Of a stretch of DNA of 64,000 bases, positions 9,301-19,030 are shown one piece after another. Under the pieces are notes generated by a model. It was not told the origin of the DNA, ran no database searches, and saw only the letters and a program-made list of their open reading frames with translations. The translations under genes and the position numbers were made by a program. The stretch spans positions 58,911,120 through 58,975,119 of the forward strand of contig CM043956.1 of the NCBI GenBank assembly GCA_014529385.2, written 5' to 3'. Source of the DNA: Adiantum capillus-veneris (taxonomy: Eukaryota; Streptophyta; Polypodiopsida; Polypodiales; Pteridaceae). How positions within the stretch are numbered: position 1 is the stretch's first letter; the number at the start of each line of letters is the position of its first letter.

Positions 9301-10913
9301 TGTAGAAACTTTTCACTGCCCTTGTTGTGTTGTGATTAGGAGTAGGTTAAGTAGTCATTACAGTGGATTTTCTACATATCACACTCTCTAAACGATCATC
9401 AATGAGTTGTTCTTTGAACTTTCAAAGTTTTAGATTATAAACTCCTAAGGTAAGTTTAAAAGGCCATCAAACAATGTTTTAGGCTAAAAGTGGTCTTGGA
9501 AGAGCTATAGAAGCATTGTGATAAGTCAAAATCAAGATCGAAGAAAATTTTTAAAGGTTTGCTTAAAAAGCTATTATTATCTCTTGTGTGATTTATGCAT
9601 GCAAATCTGAATTTTTGTGACCAACAGTGCTCGTAATCCTTTGTAAAAGACCTAATGGCATCAAAATTCCCAAAAAGTGCAATTCCACACCTATAAATAA
9701 ATGATGGCTTTTTTTTTGTCTGAGGCAAAAATTGGACTTTATGTCAAGGGTTATCTTGTCAAGGTAAAGTAATAAAACTTTTGTGAAGGCTAGAGAAGTC
9801 TTGAATTCATTTGTGTACAAATTTCATGCCATATTTACTTCCACATTTGATCAATTGGTAAGTGTAGATAAGTACCTCAAAACTAGTCCAAATTGGTTGA
9901 AAACTCTTGATAAGCTTTAAATTACTTTGTACTAACTATGGAAACCATCAAAAGTTGAAAATCTTGTAAATCTGAGCATAAAGATAAGAAGCACACTTAT
10001 TATCTCCAGTCCCAAAAGTGCAAAGTTTTCATCAATTGAACATACCACATGCTAGAACATAGTGTATAGAGCCTATGATTTAAGTTTGGAATCATTGGAG
10101 CTACAGAGTGCCAATTAGACCCAATTTTCTAAGAAATATATTAGTAGATACAAAAATTGGGCTAGAAACTTCAAAAATTGATCCAAACCTCTTTCAAGTG
10201 ACCCGTTGACCCATTTATAGTGTGTATATCTAGTGTGGATCAAGAAATCGGAAAAATTTCTTCATTTCAGGCTCAAAGATAATAATCTCGCTTACTATCT
10301 CCTGTCTTGGAACTTCAAATTTTTGATCTTTTCTTGAAGGGGCTTTGACCTATGATATCAATAGAGTGCATGTATCAAATTTCAAGTGATTTGCAAAAGT
10401 TTTGATTGAGTTTGACACTTGTTTTGTATCAGAGTTTGCAAATCACTGAAATTGATGAAAATTTTTGCAACACCCAATTTGTTAAAAACTAATTCTGATC
10501 TCTTTGGATAGTTTCTTAACTAGTGGGTATCATCAAAATTGCAAAAAGATGCTTTTTGTGCCAGTAGATAATAATCGCGCTTATTATCTCCAATCAAATT
10601 TGAAATGGTTGCCAAGGGTAGAATATCTAACCCACAGATAGCTTGAAAAATTTGGAGTCATTGGGACATAGTTATTGAAAACTGAGTTTTTAGAAATTGA
10701 AGGTTGCAGATTGGTACTTTGACTATTTCTTCAAATTGGCACTGAAAATTTCTTGCCTCCCGTCTTTATGTACCTTAGATTAGACCGTGTAGTAGCAAAT
10801 TAGGGTTACAACCAAGAAACGATGAGCAAAGTTTTGACTGAAGAGAGTGTTAACCAAGGGGGCCCCTTAGAGTTGAAGAAGTATTAGACACTTACTCCAA
10901 CTTGACTCTAAAC
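9301..10913. other. Non-coding stretch, probably element C leader or LTR DNA, with three hairpin motifs
   Basis: No supported gene. The DNA is AT-rich, with many short related phrases. It contains three copies of a stem-loop motif (see the repeat entry 9981-10589). Element C's first ORF starts at 10914, so this is most simply its 5' region. The LTR boundary could not be placed because C's 3' LTR is not in the window. Confidence 0.5.
9981..10589. repeat. Three hairpin motifs of the AGATAATAA...TTATTATCT type, about 290 bp apart
   Basis: The copies lie at 9981-10007, 10275-10302 and 10566-10589. The last is a clean 9-bp stem with loop TCGCGC; the first two carry one or two changes. The flanking sequence is much less conserved than the hairpin. 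The spacing (about 290 bases) resembles that of the palindromes in the related element B. Confidence 0.75.
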
Positions 10914-11577
10914 ATGTCTTCCTTTTTCACTCATTTGGGTATTGGAACCTCGCTACATTTTAAGCATATATAATCTTTTACAAGACCAAATACTCTTGGG
11001 ACTCAAATTCTTTTGGATCCTAATGAGGAGTATGTGGTTAGAGTCGATGACTATACTATTGAATTTGAGCAAGAAACCTTCAAATGGATCAAATTGAACA
11101 CAATACCTGAAAATTTTGAATCCTGACACTGTGGACAAATGGGAACTGGAATTCGATATAGTGATTCCAAACATGACCACCAAAGAGGGACCACCGGTAC
11201 TTGAGTTGGACGGTTACAATCACATTGATATTAAGCATGTAAAGCGTATATTGAATGACAACCTGAGACTAGGAGTCTATTGCTGGGAGGACAACAATGC
11301 TAGAGATTTGTTGTGGGAAAATCATGCCAAACTGGGACACTTGACACCCTTGAAGATCATGTATATTTTGAAGATTGGGGAGAAAGATGCACCAGACACT
11401 CCCATGTACCTCTTTAGGGATTTTTCGAACAACAATTTTGTTATGATGACTCCGAGAGAGGTTGAACATACCAAATATCAGGGTTGTTTGATCAAGGATA
11501 TGATCTTGGGAATGGGACTTGAAATAAATCAAAAGGTTGAGCCAACGAACGGATCTATTGGAACTATGGCCAATTAA
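10914..11577 (+). pseudogene. Element C first ORF (upstream of gag), frameshifted
   Basis: From ATG at 10914 a frame reads about 70 codons with one stop (TAA near 10968) through ILLDPNEEYVVRVDDYTIEF and WIKLNTIP. A shift near 11115 leads into the 153-codon frame 11116-11577, containing ELDGYNHIDIKHVKRIL and LLWENHAKLGHLTPLKI. No known domain was recognised. Its position just before gag matches that of the 251-codon ORF of element B at 26765-27520, which suggests a shared leader ORF. I could not establish sequence homology by eye beyond a weak YLF-centred stretch. Confidence 0.45.
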
Positions 11578-11820
11578 TAGGACAATACAACCCATGGAAC
11601 TCACTTCAAGGATGAAAATTGGGTGAGAGGAGTGGAAACCAACTTAAACAAAGGAGAATCGAGTGACAAGAGAACCAATAAAGGACTACACGAATCACCA
11701 CTACCAATAAAATTGGTTTGAAGGCTTAGATGGAGGATCACTGATTAGAAGAGCAAGTGTTGAGCATAATCAAAGAGTCCGACCAGCTCATTTTCGAAAA
11801 AGGATAAAAAAATACAATGG
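11578..11820 (+). other. Element C segment between the first ORF and the gag break
   Basis: The end of this stretch (about 11800-11825) encodes the start of the element C gag segment that continues at 30262. The resulting reading, KKYNGFGNPYD, parallels the KKYIGSTDPRD of element B gag. Element B was inserted inside this gag codon run. Confidence 0.7.
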
Positions 11821-11825
11821 ATTTG
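11821..11825. repeat. Target-site duplication of element B, left copy (ATTTG)
   Basis: ATTTG directly precedes the TGTTGGACGG start of the left LTR. The same five bases directly follow the right LTR at 30262-30266. Confidence 0.95.
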
Positions 11826-12758
11826 TGTTGGACGGATACGCCGCGACGGACGTCAGCACAACGAGAACTCACTTAACATGTAATGTCAGCTAAGGACGAA
11901 GCTCGACCCGCAGGCGCGTGGAAGTAAGCATAAGGTGTCAACCTACACTCGACCGACTCTTAACTAGTTTCTACAGAGGTCTCTACCAATTGTCTAAGTC
12001 ACAGCCTTCAAGAGTGCATAAGAGGAAACTTCCTTCAACGCTTTCTAGAGTCGAACACCCATCAAACAATCTCGTAACACCATAGAACTTGAAGGAGACC
12101 CTACTAATACCAATAGGTCGCACTCCCTAAGGTCTATGAACCAAAATCCCGGCCCAAAACACTTGGTGCAGAAACACGTAGGATGTCTGGCCGAAATCTG
12201 CAAGTCTTTGTTTCCGAAATCTAAAGTTCCTAATGTGTAGTTCTACTCAATGTGAATGCGTGGATATGCTGCAATGCAAAATCGGACAACGTATGCTCAC
12301 CCAAACACCCGATGAAGCTCGTAGAAGGAACTCGCAAAACCGGACCGTACGCGCTCAATGTAGGTATCGACGCGTAGCTCTCGACGGGGGCAACACGCTG
12401 CACTTCTCCGCACTCGATTCCGACCACCGGAGCACACGTAGCGTCAAGATGAAGCTCACACTCTCTCTCTCGTACACAGTACGCTCACTCACAGACTTCA
12501 AAACTTGTTTTAAAATGACAAAAGGTTTTTTCATTAAGGTCAAAAAGTGGTATATATACCTTACAATTCTCAACCCTAAAGTTCCAAAATCAACCATCTA
12601 CTCAATCTAACTATCAAAAATGGGATACAATCTGGAAACTTCTGTAAGTCCCAATAATTACAAGGTGAAAAATCAGGTTTTTCTCAATGAATGAATAATT
12701 ACAAAAATAATAGTCCTCCGAACAGTTAGATGCCGTGGGGTGTGTCCAACTTCTAACA
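11826..12758 (-). repeat. Element B 3' LTR
   Basis: It begins TGTTGGACGG and ends CTTCTAACA on the + strand, and matches 29322-30261 end to end. On the minus strand it starts TGTTAGAAG, immediately after the purine tract. It carries a TATA-like tatatata at 12551-12558 and a half copy of the element's palindrome (CACGTAGGATGTC, about 12175-12187). Confidence 0.95.
12551..12560 (-). promoter_or_regulatory. TATA-like box in element B 3' LTR
   Basis: ggtatatatacc is self-complementary. It occurs at the equivalent position in both LTRs and is the only TATA-like string found there. Its role as the LTR promoter is inferred. Confidence 0.5.
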
Positions 12759-12772
12759 CTCCCCCCTTCCTT
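12759..12772 (-). promoter_or_regulatory. Polypurine tract of element B
   Basis: Read on the minus strand this is AAGGAAGGGGGGAG, directly abutting the TG of the 3' LTR. This is the position of the plus-strand DNA primer in LTR retrotransposons and fixes the element's orientation. Confidence 0.9.
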
Positions 12773-12809
12773 GCTCATGTCGTCCCCGACATGGCCTTGA
12801 TCTGCTGCT

Positions 12810-13412
12810 TCATCGTATCATTTCTCTCATCTTTAGCAGTGATTCGTATCTGGCATGCAGGTTCAGCATTGTTGGGCCAAAGATGTCAGTATTTATGGTG
12901 AAGAAGCCTGTGTAGAACGCCTCTTCGAAAGCCTGGAGGTGATAGGATGGTAGAAACATTATCCTTTGATACAACGCATGTATCACCTCCTTGGAAGGCT
13001 GACCCGACAGATCATAAGCGCATCTGTATGTATCCTGGAAGAAGAAGATGCTGTCGGTCACCTGGTCTGGCTTGAAGGTCTCGAACACTGCTAAGATGGT
13101 TCTGCAGATTTTTCTCATCATAATGCATGTAAGGTTAGGTGAGCCAGTGAACAACTTTATGGCGCCCGTTAGGGTTTTCACCATGTATTGGACACTTATT
13201 CTCTCACCAGCCTTCAAGCCCGGCAGCTTGGGGTAGTTCAGCCAAGTGGGTTGGCTTCTTTGCAAAATTTCCTGCGCTTTCCACGTCCTAATCCTTGGTA
13301 GAGGACAGAAGCTGAGGTTGTCTCTGATATTTTTAGGTGCCTGTACCAAGTGGACTAGGTATTGTGGGTACTTTGTAAGCCAGGCCTTCCTCCACTTTGG
13401 TTGAGAATCCAC
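12810..13412 (-). CDS. Element B env-position ORF, C-terminal globular part
   Basis: 200 codons in the last ORF before the polypurine tract. It is in frame with the upstream 13437-13757 segment and separated from it by a TAA, so it is the C-terminus of one ancestral protein of roughly 1,150 residues. It has mixed helical composition with aromatic-rich runs (DSIFFFQDTYRCAYDL, FEEAFYTGFFTINTDIFGP) and no transmembrane segment or signal peptide. No known domain was recognised. Its preservation, with an open frame of 600 bases in an element that has accumulated several stops, suggests it was under selection until recently. Confidence 0.6.
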   Translation of the reverse strand: MDSQPKWRKAWLTKYPQYLVHLVQAPKNIRDNLSFCPLPRIRTWKAQEILQRSQPTWLNYPKLPGLKAGERISVQYMVKTLTGAIKLFTGSPNLTCIMMRKICRTILAVFETFKPDQVTDSIFFFQDTYRCAYDLSGQPSKEVIHALYQRIMFLPSYHLQAFEEAFYTGFFTINTDIFGPTMLNLHARYESLLKMREMIR

Positions 13413-13436
13413 AATGAGCTTGACCCCTTCTGGTTT

Positions 13437-13757
13437 TTAGGTATCTGCATTGTAAAGTGGTACAACTGGCTCTTCTCTGATCCGCTTGTTTATGGTAGCT
13501 GCCTCATATTTCAGCAATGGATATGGGAGAGAGGGTTGAAGCCACTCACGTCTAATGTTGCTGGCGTCGATCTTCTGAATGGTCATAGATTTGAAGACCC
13601 TGTGCTCCCACTCCAAGGCTTCCTTTGTGGTGTCTCTGAGCTCCATCTCTATTGCTTTACGCATTTTTTCTTCCTCTTCTTGTGTTAGATCCTGAGGCTC
13701 TTGAGAGGATCCTTCTAGGATTTCCTCTTGCATAGGCGTGTCCACCGGCTCTGCCAA
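13437..13757 (-). CDS. Element B env-position ORF, segment after the coiled coil
   Basis: 106 codons, Glu-rich at the start (PMQEEILEGSSQEPQDLTQEEEEK), then a mixed segment ending before a TAA. It is reached from the coiled-coil frame by a shift within the overlap 13715-13757, so the two were one protein before a small indel. Function unknown. Confidence 0.55.
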   Translation of the reverse strand: MAEPVDTPMQEEILEGSSQEPQDLTQEEEEKMRKAIEMELRDTTKEALEWEHRVFKSMTIQKIDASNIRREWLQPSLPYPLLKYEAATINKRIREEPVVPLYNADT

Positions 13758-14758
13758 TTTTCTAGGTCAATGCCCTCATTGGCGGCTGACCCTGTGCTCT
13801 CTGCCTCTCCTCCTTGCTGGCCTTTCAACTCCTCAATTTGCCTGAGGAGTTTTTGCTTTTTCGTTTCAGCTTCTTCGCCCATATTCACGAGGAGGTCATT
13901 AAGTTTGGCGTTTATTCTTTCCACCTCCTCGAGCTTTCTCTTCATGCTTTCTACTTCTTCTTGTAGGGCTTTTTGGCCTTCTTCCATTCTCGTTTGCATG
14001 ACTATAGAGCCTTCTGCCATCATCAATCTTTGCTTTTTCGCTAGAGTCAACTCTTTCTGAAGTTCTTGCATTTGCTCTTCATAGAGTTGACTCTCAGTCA
14101 TGATTTGAGTCGAGCTAGTAGCTCTGACTCTAGCAGGTGATGCTCGTAGCCTCTGGATGGTCTGATCTTTGACCTTGAGTTGGTCTTTGAGCTCTAAGAC
14201 CTCATTTTGGCTTGCTTCTTGATCTATCTCTGCTCTTTCCTTGGCGTTCCTCATGGCTTCTACTTCTTTTGATTCTTCTGCCAGCTGTAGTGTCAGATTA
14301 TCTCTTTCTTTCTCGGCATCTAGCAGTGACTTGCTGAGCTGCTGACATTCTTCTTCAGCTGCTTGCATTCTTTTTGCGGCTTCTCGATTGGCTTCCTCCA
14401 TTGCTTGGCAGCTTTGTAGTGCTCTTGCTAAGCTGGCCTGTAGGTCAGCTTCTCTCTCCTTTTTCCTTTGACTTTGTGCTTGCAGAGAATCTACTTCCCT
14501 TTTGATCTTTTCTTCAGTGGCCTTGAGAGTTGTCATCTCTTTCTCTGAAGCCATGGATTGTGCTCTCAATCCTGTTAGCTTTGTCATCACCACATCCCAG
14601 TCATTGGAGGGCGGGTGTAGGTCCACTGTGTCTGTTGCAATTTCCTTTAAATCCACTAGCATGATGCCTTGCATCTGTTCTTTAGGCCCTGTCCTCTCCA
14701 AGTCGAATGCGACTGTGGCGGCTTCTTCCTTCGTATATCCTGCAGCTAGCAGGTCCAA
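13715..14758 (-). CDS. Element B env-position ORF, long coiled-coil segment
   Basis: 347 codons. After about 60 residues the sequence is a nearly uninterrupted coiled coil, rich in Glu, Lys, Gln and Leu with heptad-like spacing (LRAQSMASEKEMTTLKATEEKI, ELKDQLKVKDQTIQRLR, KLEEVERINAKLNDLLVNMG). It then leads into a polar tail. The frame extends upstream of the Met to a stop near 14847, passing through a Glu/Pro/Gln-rich stretch. Coiled coils of this length favour self-association. This is neither an envelope protein nor a known pol domain. Confidence 0.65.
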   Translation of the reverse strand: MDLLAAGYTKEEAATVAFDLERTGPKEQMQGIMLVDLKEIATDTVDLHPPSNDWDVVMTKLTGLRAQSMASEKEMTTLKATEEKIKREVDSLQAQSQRKKEREADLQASLARALQSCQAMEEANREAAKRMQAAEEECQQLSKSLLDAEKERDNLTLQLAEESKEVEAMRNAKERAEIDQEASQNEVLELKDQLKVKDQTIQRLRASPARVRATSSTQIMTESQLYEEQMQELQKELTLAKKQRLMMAEGSIVMQTRMEEGQKALQEEVESMKRKLEEVERINAKLNDLLVNMGEEAETKKQKLLRQIEELKGQQGGEAESTGSAANEGIDLENWQSRWTRLCKRKS

Positions 14759-15100
14759 AAATGCATAGTAAGAATCTTCAAATTCTTTTTGCTCACTTTG
14801 AGGCTTAGCCTCTTCTTTCGGCTCTGGCTCTTGCCTTTGCTCTTACTCTTCTCCTTGCCGTTCCTCTGCTTTGTCTTCAGCCTCCTTATCTTCTGGTGGG
14901 GAGCTGCTAGGAGGTGGTGAGGGCGGTGGTGATGGTTGTGGGCTGGGTTTAGGGCTGGCTGGTAGAGATGCAGGTTTGCCCTTTATGTCCCTGTCTGCTT
15001 TTGTTTTTCTTTCTCTTTCCTGGCTCTCTTGCTCATCCAGCAGTTTCTGCCGTATTTGTTGTACTTCTTCCTCTGTGAAAGGGACATGTGGAATGTTCTC

Positions 15101-15499
15101 TCATGCAGCATCAAGAATCTCAAAATTCTTGATATAATCTTCAAATCGGTCCCTTTGCGCTCTTCTGGATGATCCTGACATAGACTCTAGAGAAGGCTTC
15201 CAGAGTTCACTTAAATCACCCTTGAGGGCTCTCTCCGCTCGAAAACTCTCCATCAGCCTCTCTAGTCTTGCTGCTTTCTGTGACCTTGTTTCTTTGGCCG
15301 GCACTTGAGCAAACTCCTTCTTCCCTTTCTTCTGCTCGGGCTGCTCCTCTTGGACTGGCTCTAGCCGTCTTTTCAGTCTTGTTGCCACCTTTGGTGCTCT
15401 TTGCGGCTCATCTTCCTTGCCTTCCTTTAACCTCAGCCAATCATTCTGAGACGGGGGGTCAGGCCACCTTCCTTTTGCGTGTAGTGCCCCATAAATCAC
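15101..15499 (-). CDS. Element B env-position ORF, basic linker segment
   Basis: 132 codons between two single stops (TAA at about 15512 upstream, TGA at about 15101 downstream), in the same frame as the N-terminal domain. It is strongly basic with KRRLEPVQEEQPEQKKGKK and SSRRAQRDRFEDYIKNFE. Beyond the TGA the frame continues through a Pro/Ser-rich stretch (PSPPPSPPPSSSPPEDK) to about 14850. It probably links the globular N-terminal domain to the coiled coil. Confidence 0.55.
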   Translation of the reverse strand: MIYGALHAKGRWPDPPSQNDWLRLKEGKEDEPQRAPKVATRLKRRLEPVQEEQPEQKKGKKEFAQVPAKETRSQKAARLERLMESFRAERALKGDLSELWKPSLESMSGSSRRAQRDRFEDYIKNFEILDAA

Positions 15500-15511
15500 C
15501 TTGGTGATGAG

Positions 15512-16255
15512 TTATCCTGGCACTATGTAGGTCGGCTTCTTGTTACCCATCTTCACTAGGTTGTCATGTACATATGCCGCATAGTTGATTATCTTTGGGG
15601 TGCCTTTCGTCATTGCCCACATGAATGTCGTGGCAATTGCATCTGGCGGCATCCTGTACTTTTGTGGCCTCTTCGTGCACATGTGGAAGGACTGGTTGTA
15701 TAACTGGCTCATGATTTCCACTCTTGGGTTGGCAATGTCTTCAAAGGTGTAATTCCCCTTTTTCTCTTTGTACACCTTGACCTCATCTCTTCTTTTTGTT
15801 ACACTATCCCCCTTGTTGGAGAGGTCTAGTGCACCTGCTACAACCCGCTCAGTGATTATTATCTCTATTTCTGGTCTGCCTTGTAAATCTGTTACTTTGG
15901 CCACTCCATCCTCCTTGATGCTTGTCACAAACTCCCAGACTCTCTTGATGTCCACTCCTGCCGGTATTGCTTCAAAGTAGTTGTGGAGATCAATCTTCTC
16001 CAAGTATCCGGCCATTCTGCTTCGTACGAACTCATTGAGTTCTCTCGACTGCATTGGTAGCTCTATAACATTGCCTTCAGTGTCTTTGAACACTCCTTGG
16101 TAGATCTTTAGGTCGTTGGACTCTAACAGATCCTCTTGTATCCATGTGCTGGTGGGCTTTAGTGTTCCTTCTGGAATGACGAAGGGTTCCACTTCTTCCA
16201 GGTAATCCTTGATGGTCATTTTCTTCTTCTTTGCCGGTGACTTTGAGGCTGCCAT
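15512..16255 (-). CDS. Element B env-position ORF, N-terminal globular domain
   Basis: 247 codons from an ATG with a lysine-rich start (MAASKSPAKKKKMTIKDYL), possibly nuclear-targeting. The distal part (PPDAIATTFMWAMTKGTPKI, AAYVHDNLVKMGNKKPTYIVPG) resembles the putative plant transposon protein domain found in plant retroelement ORFs. In that family a helical segment is followed by a Pro-Ser-Leu-Ile-Thr-like motif, and here the stop TAA falls right before LITKV. This likeness is by eye only. There is no signal peptide or membrane span, so it is not an envelope glycoprotein. Confidence 0.6.
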   Translation of the reverse strand: MAASKSPAKKKKMTIKDYLEEVEPFVIPEGTLKPTSTWIQEDLLESNDLKIYQGVFKDTEGNVIELPMQSRELNEFVRSRMAGYLEKIDLHNYFEAIPAGVDIKRVWEFVTSIKEDGVAKVTDLQGRPEIEIIITERVVAGALDLSNKGDSVTKRRDEVKVYKEKKGNYTFEDIANPRVEIMSQLYNQSFHMCTKRPQKYRMPPDAIATTFMWAMTKGTPKIINYAAYVHDNLVKMGNKKPTYIVPG

Positions 16256-16419
16256 AGATCTTGTTGCACTCAGTAGTCCGAAGTTAGCGTGTTTCCATAT
16301 TAGCTGCGAAACTGAGTTTTACTTATCCAAATGACTTGAAAATTGAAAATAAAGCCTAAAAGGAACTTGTGAAGCTGTGCATGTGCTCACAGTGCAAATC
16401 TGGCAAAAAATTTTCATCT

Positions 16420-17256
16420 AGACATCCTACGCGTAGGATGTCTTTTTCATCAGAATTGGTTCATTCTTGACATGCTGGTAGTGTATGGCTCATGGAACAT
16501 AGCTATATGCTTGGATTTGAATTTGGATATCAAAAAGTGGATTTTTGGGCTGATTCAGGCTTTAGGTCACAATTTGGGTAGAATGTCCATTATAGGTAGC
16601 AATTGATGTCCAAATGGGTTGAAAATTGGTATATAGGCTTATTGCACCATGGTATTGGCTCCCATGATGTCGTTCTTTGCACATAAGGCTAAATTTATGC
16701 TGGAGATATCCTACACGTAGGATGTGTTTTTCATCAAAATGACATGAAACTTGTTCTGTGGGTTGTCCTTGGCCTATGGAACATGGCCATGTTCTTGGAT
16801 TTTTTGGGTTCAAAAAAGTGTATCTTGAAGGTGTTGGGGGTCAAAAGTGATTAGAATGGCTTCAAACTTGATATATGGGCTCCTGATGATGAGGTGATTG
16901 GATCTGGAATGATAAAACATCCCTTGCATGTCAAAAAAGTCAAATAGACATCCTACGCGTAGGATGTCTATTTCATTATTTTTTTCCTTCTGACCACACA
17001 GATTGGTTGTTGAGATGTTGGTGAATGTGTTGTGCAAGTTTCATGGGATTTGGACAAGATTTGGTAGGTCTATGGCCCATTATTGCCTCTATGCCCTAAC
17101 TTTGCGTTTTTTCATGCATATGAGGTCAAATTTGGTCCAAATGTGATGAGACTTGGTAGATACCTTGTAAATGTCATTCGGTAAATGTGCATGATGAAAA
17201 ATGTTGGAGGTTGTGCCCAAAAGTGCCCTTGAGACATCCTACGCGTAGGATATCTC
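16420..17256. repeat. Palindrome array in element B spacer, four copies
   Basis: The core ACATCCTACGCGTAGGATGT is a perfect 20-bp palindrome. Copies lie at 16420-16443 (24 bp perfect), 16704-16726 (degenerate), 16945-16970 (26 bp perfect) and 17231-17256 (one mismatched pair). The DNA between copies is only loosely similar from unit to unit, with recurring phrases such as a following tttttcatcA and a catggaacatgg-like stretch. The palindrome is therefore the conserved part of a diverged repeat of roughly 280 bp. Confidence 0.95.
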
Positions 17257-18851
17257 CTGGTGATTTTTTGATTGCTGGTGCTCCCAGTGCTTGCCCTTGG
17301 CCCCCCTAAGTCCCTTTTGAGCCTAATTTCAACAAAAAAGTCAAATGGATAGAGAATAACTCCCTGTGTGGACTTCAGAGCCTCCGAGCTGTTTTCTGAC
17401 TTTTGGAGTGCTTTTTAGCGATGAAATTTCTTGATGTTGGTCTCCATAGCTTCCCGATCCCTTGGGGATCCTTGCTGTATGGTTTTTGTCGACTTTGGCT
17501 TCATCGGAGCTCCATTTGGCAATTTGTCGCTCTAGAAGCACCCGTGGTTGCGTTCACATACCTTCGATGATTTGTGGTGGTCTACCACCATAGGACTTGG
17601 TTGTTGATGGTCTAGGAAGGCTGCTCGTGAAGTTTGGTGGCAAACGGACTTGCGGTTTGGCCGCAAGTGCAATTTGACGCTTTGTGTCTGATGCTGTTTC
17701 TGAAGTTTAGTGCCGCTTCGGGTCACTTTTTGGTCATGCGGGTCATATAGACTTGTCGAGCATGTCGAGATGATCCTACCCATGAATTTTGGTAGCATTT
17801 GGTCGCCGTTTCGCCGATTTCCTATTTGGTGGCCTCTCGCGGGTTTCTGGGAATTAGGGTTTTTTTCGATGGTTTCCTTCTGCCTTTGGATATCTAGTAC
17901 TGGTCTCCTAGACTAGGGTAAGTTGTCGATGAAGTCTTGTTGCTTTCGGGTTAGCCGTTAGGCCGCCGTCTCTACTTGTAGGTCTCTACCGCCCGCTTTG
18001 TGTGTGACCCCTACGCTAGTTTTCGCGACATAATGACAAACATGCGCGAAAAGCTCAAGGTGGTGAGCCTACCTCTCATGTCTGGAGCTCGTCGGGTAGT
18101 CGTGCGCGTCGTAGAAGCTGCTGGAAGGTCGGTCCGCTCTAGGTGGCAGAACCTCTCCACAAAGTCAATAGTGAAAATGAGCTAAAAATGGGGTGAAAAT
18201 TTCTTATAATGGAGGTCCCCGAACTACTTTTCATGAAATTTGACATGTGCTCCTATGTTCTTACGAGATGCAGTTTAGGCTCAAAAATTTCTTGATTTGG
18301 ACTCCATTTGCTCTGTTTACCAGAAATTTGGCATTTCGGTCAAAACCTGGCCAAAACACGCTTTCCGCTCTAGTCTCATAATTGCACCCCCACTGTACCA
18401 TAGGTTGTCCTATAGTCACTGATCATCCCCATATTTTTTGTTTTTCATTACGAATGTTTTTCACCTGCTTTTTGTATTTTTGAAGTTTTTCTACCGAAAA
18501 TTAGCAAAATTAAAAGGAAAATAGCAAATCAAACCCAGAACATCCCCAAAAATCTTAATAAATCACAAACATCACCGCAAAACATTATATACACTCACAT
18601 GCAATTTTTATGGTCGGATTTCTCCGTTTTACCAATATTTTTCCAGAAAAATAGCTATTTCTACTTATACACACACACCTAGGGGCTTGATTTGGCGTTT
18701 GGCCCCATATACCTATGGATACATGCTGTATAAGGGCATCTATACTTGGGTTACTCCAGAAAATTTTGCAATCAAACAACAACCCTTAAAATAGTCAAAA
18801 ATCATGCCCTTTTTTGCTGTTTCTGTTATTGGTTCCGCATTTGAGAATGCC

Positions 18852-18863
18852 TCCCCCCCTCGT
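18852..18863 (-). promoter_or_regulatory. Internal polypurine-like tract in element B
   Basis: The + strand reads cctccccccctc, so the minus strand is a purine run of the same style as the true polypurine tract at 12759. It follows the end of the post-integrase ORF. A central second-primer role is possible, as is a relic of an older 3' end, but neither is shown by the sequence. Confidence 0.35.
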
Positions 18864-19030
18864 AGTCGGAGTCCTCCCGGACGACAAGGTATTGCCTCAG
18901 AGTATGTGCCGTGCATAGGTTGAAAAAGTTGTGCTAATGCCTGGCCAATTACTGTGGCCCTACTTTATGCATACTCGGTCAATGCATGGAAAAAATAATG
19001 CTGTACAAGAGAAGGGAATAAGCAAGATGC

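Larger units (their letters stand above)
16256..18995 (-). other. Element B internal spacer between integrase block and env-position ORF
   Basis: About 2.7 kb with no convincing gene. The first kilobase holds four palindromes at about 240-290 bp intervals. 17350-18190 is more GC-rich, with several short frames on both strands, none with a domain. A purine tract (minus strand, GAGGGGGGGAGG) lies at about 18852-18863. Confidence 0.7.

Noticed and set aside
11116-11577. Possible copia GAG-pre-integrase domain from the phrase LLWENHAKLGHL
   Set aside because: Only a short phrase matches. The location just ahead of a gypsy gag and the lack of any copia zinc or integrase motif argue against it.
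12230-12610. Frames shared by both element B LTRs (also 29726-30082)
   Set aside because: Duplicated because the LTRs are duplicates. No domain or codon evidence.
13728-14060. Plus-strand frames opposite the coiled-coil ORF
   Set aside because: Low-complexity mirror frames rich in Ser and Phe, without start context or domains.
12810-16255. Envelope gene in element B
   Set aside because: No signal peptide, transmembrane segment or Cys-rich ectodomain. The protein is a basic, coiled-coil type.
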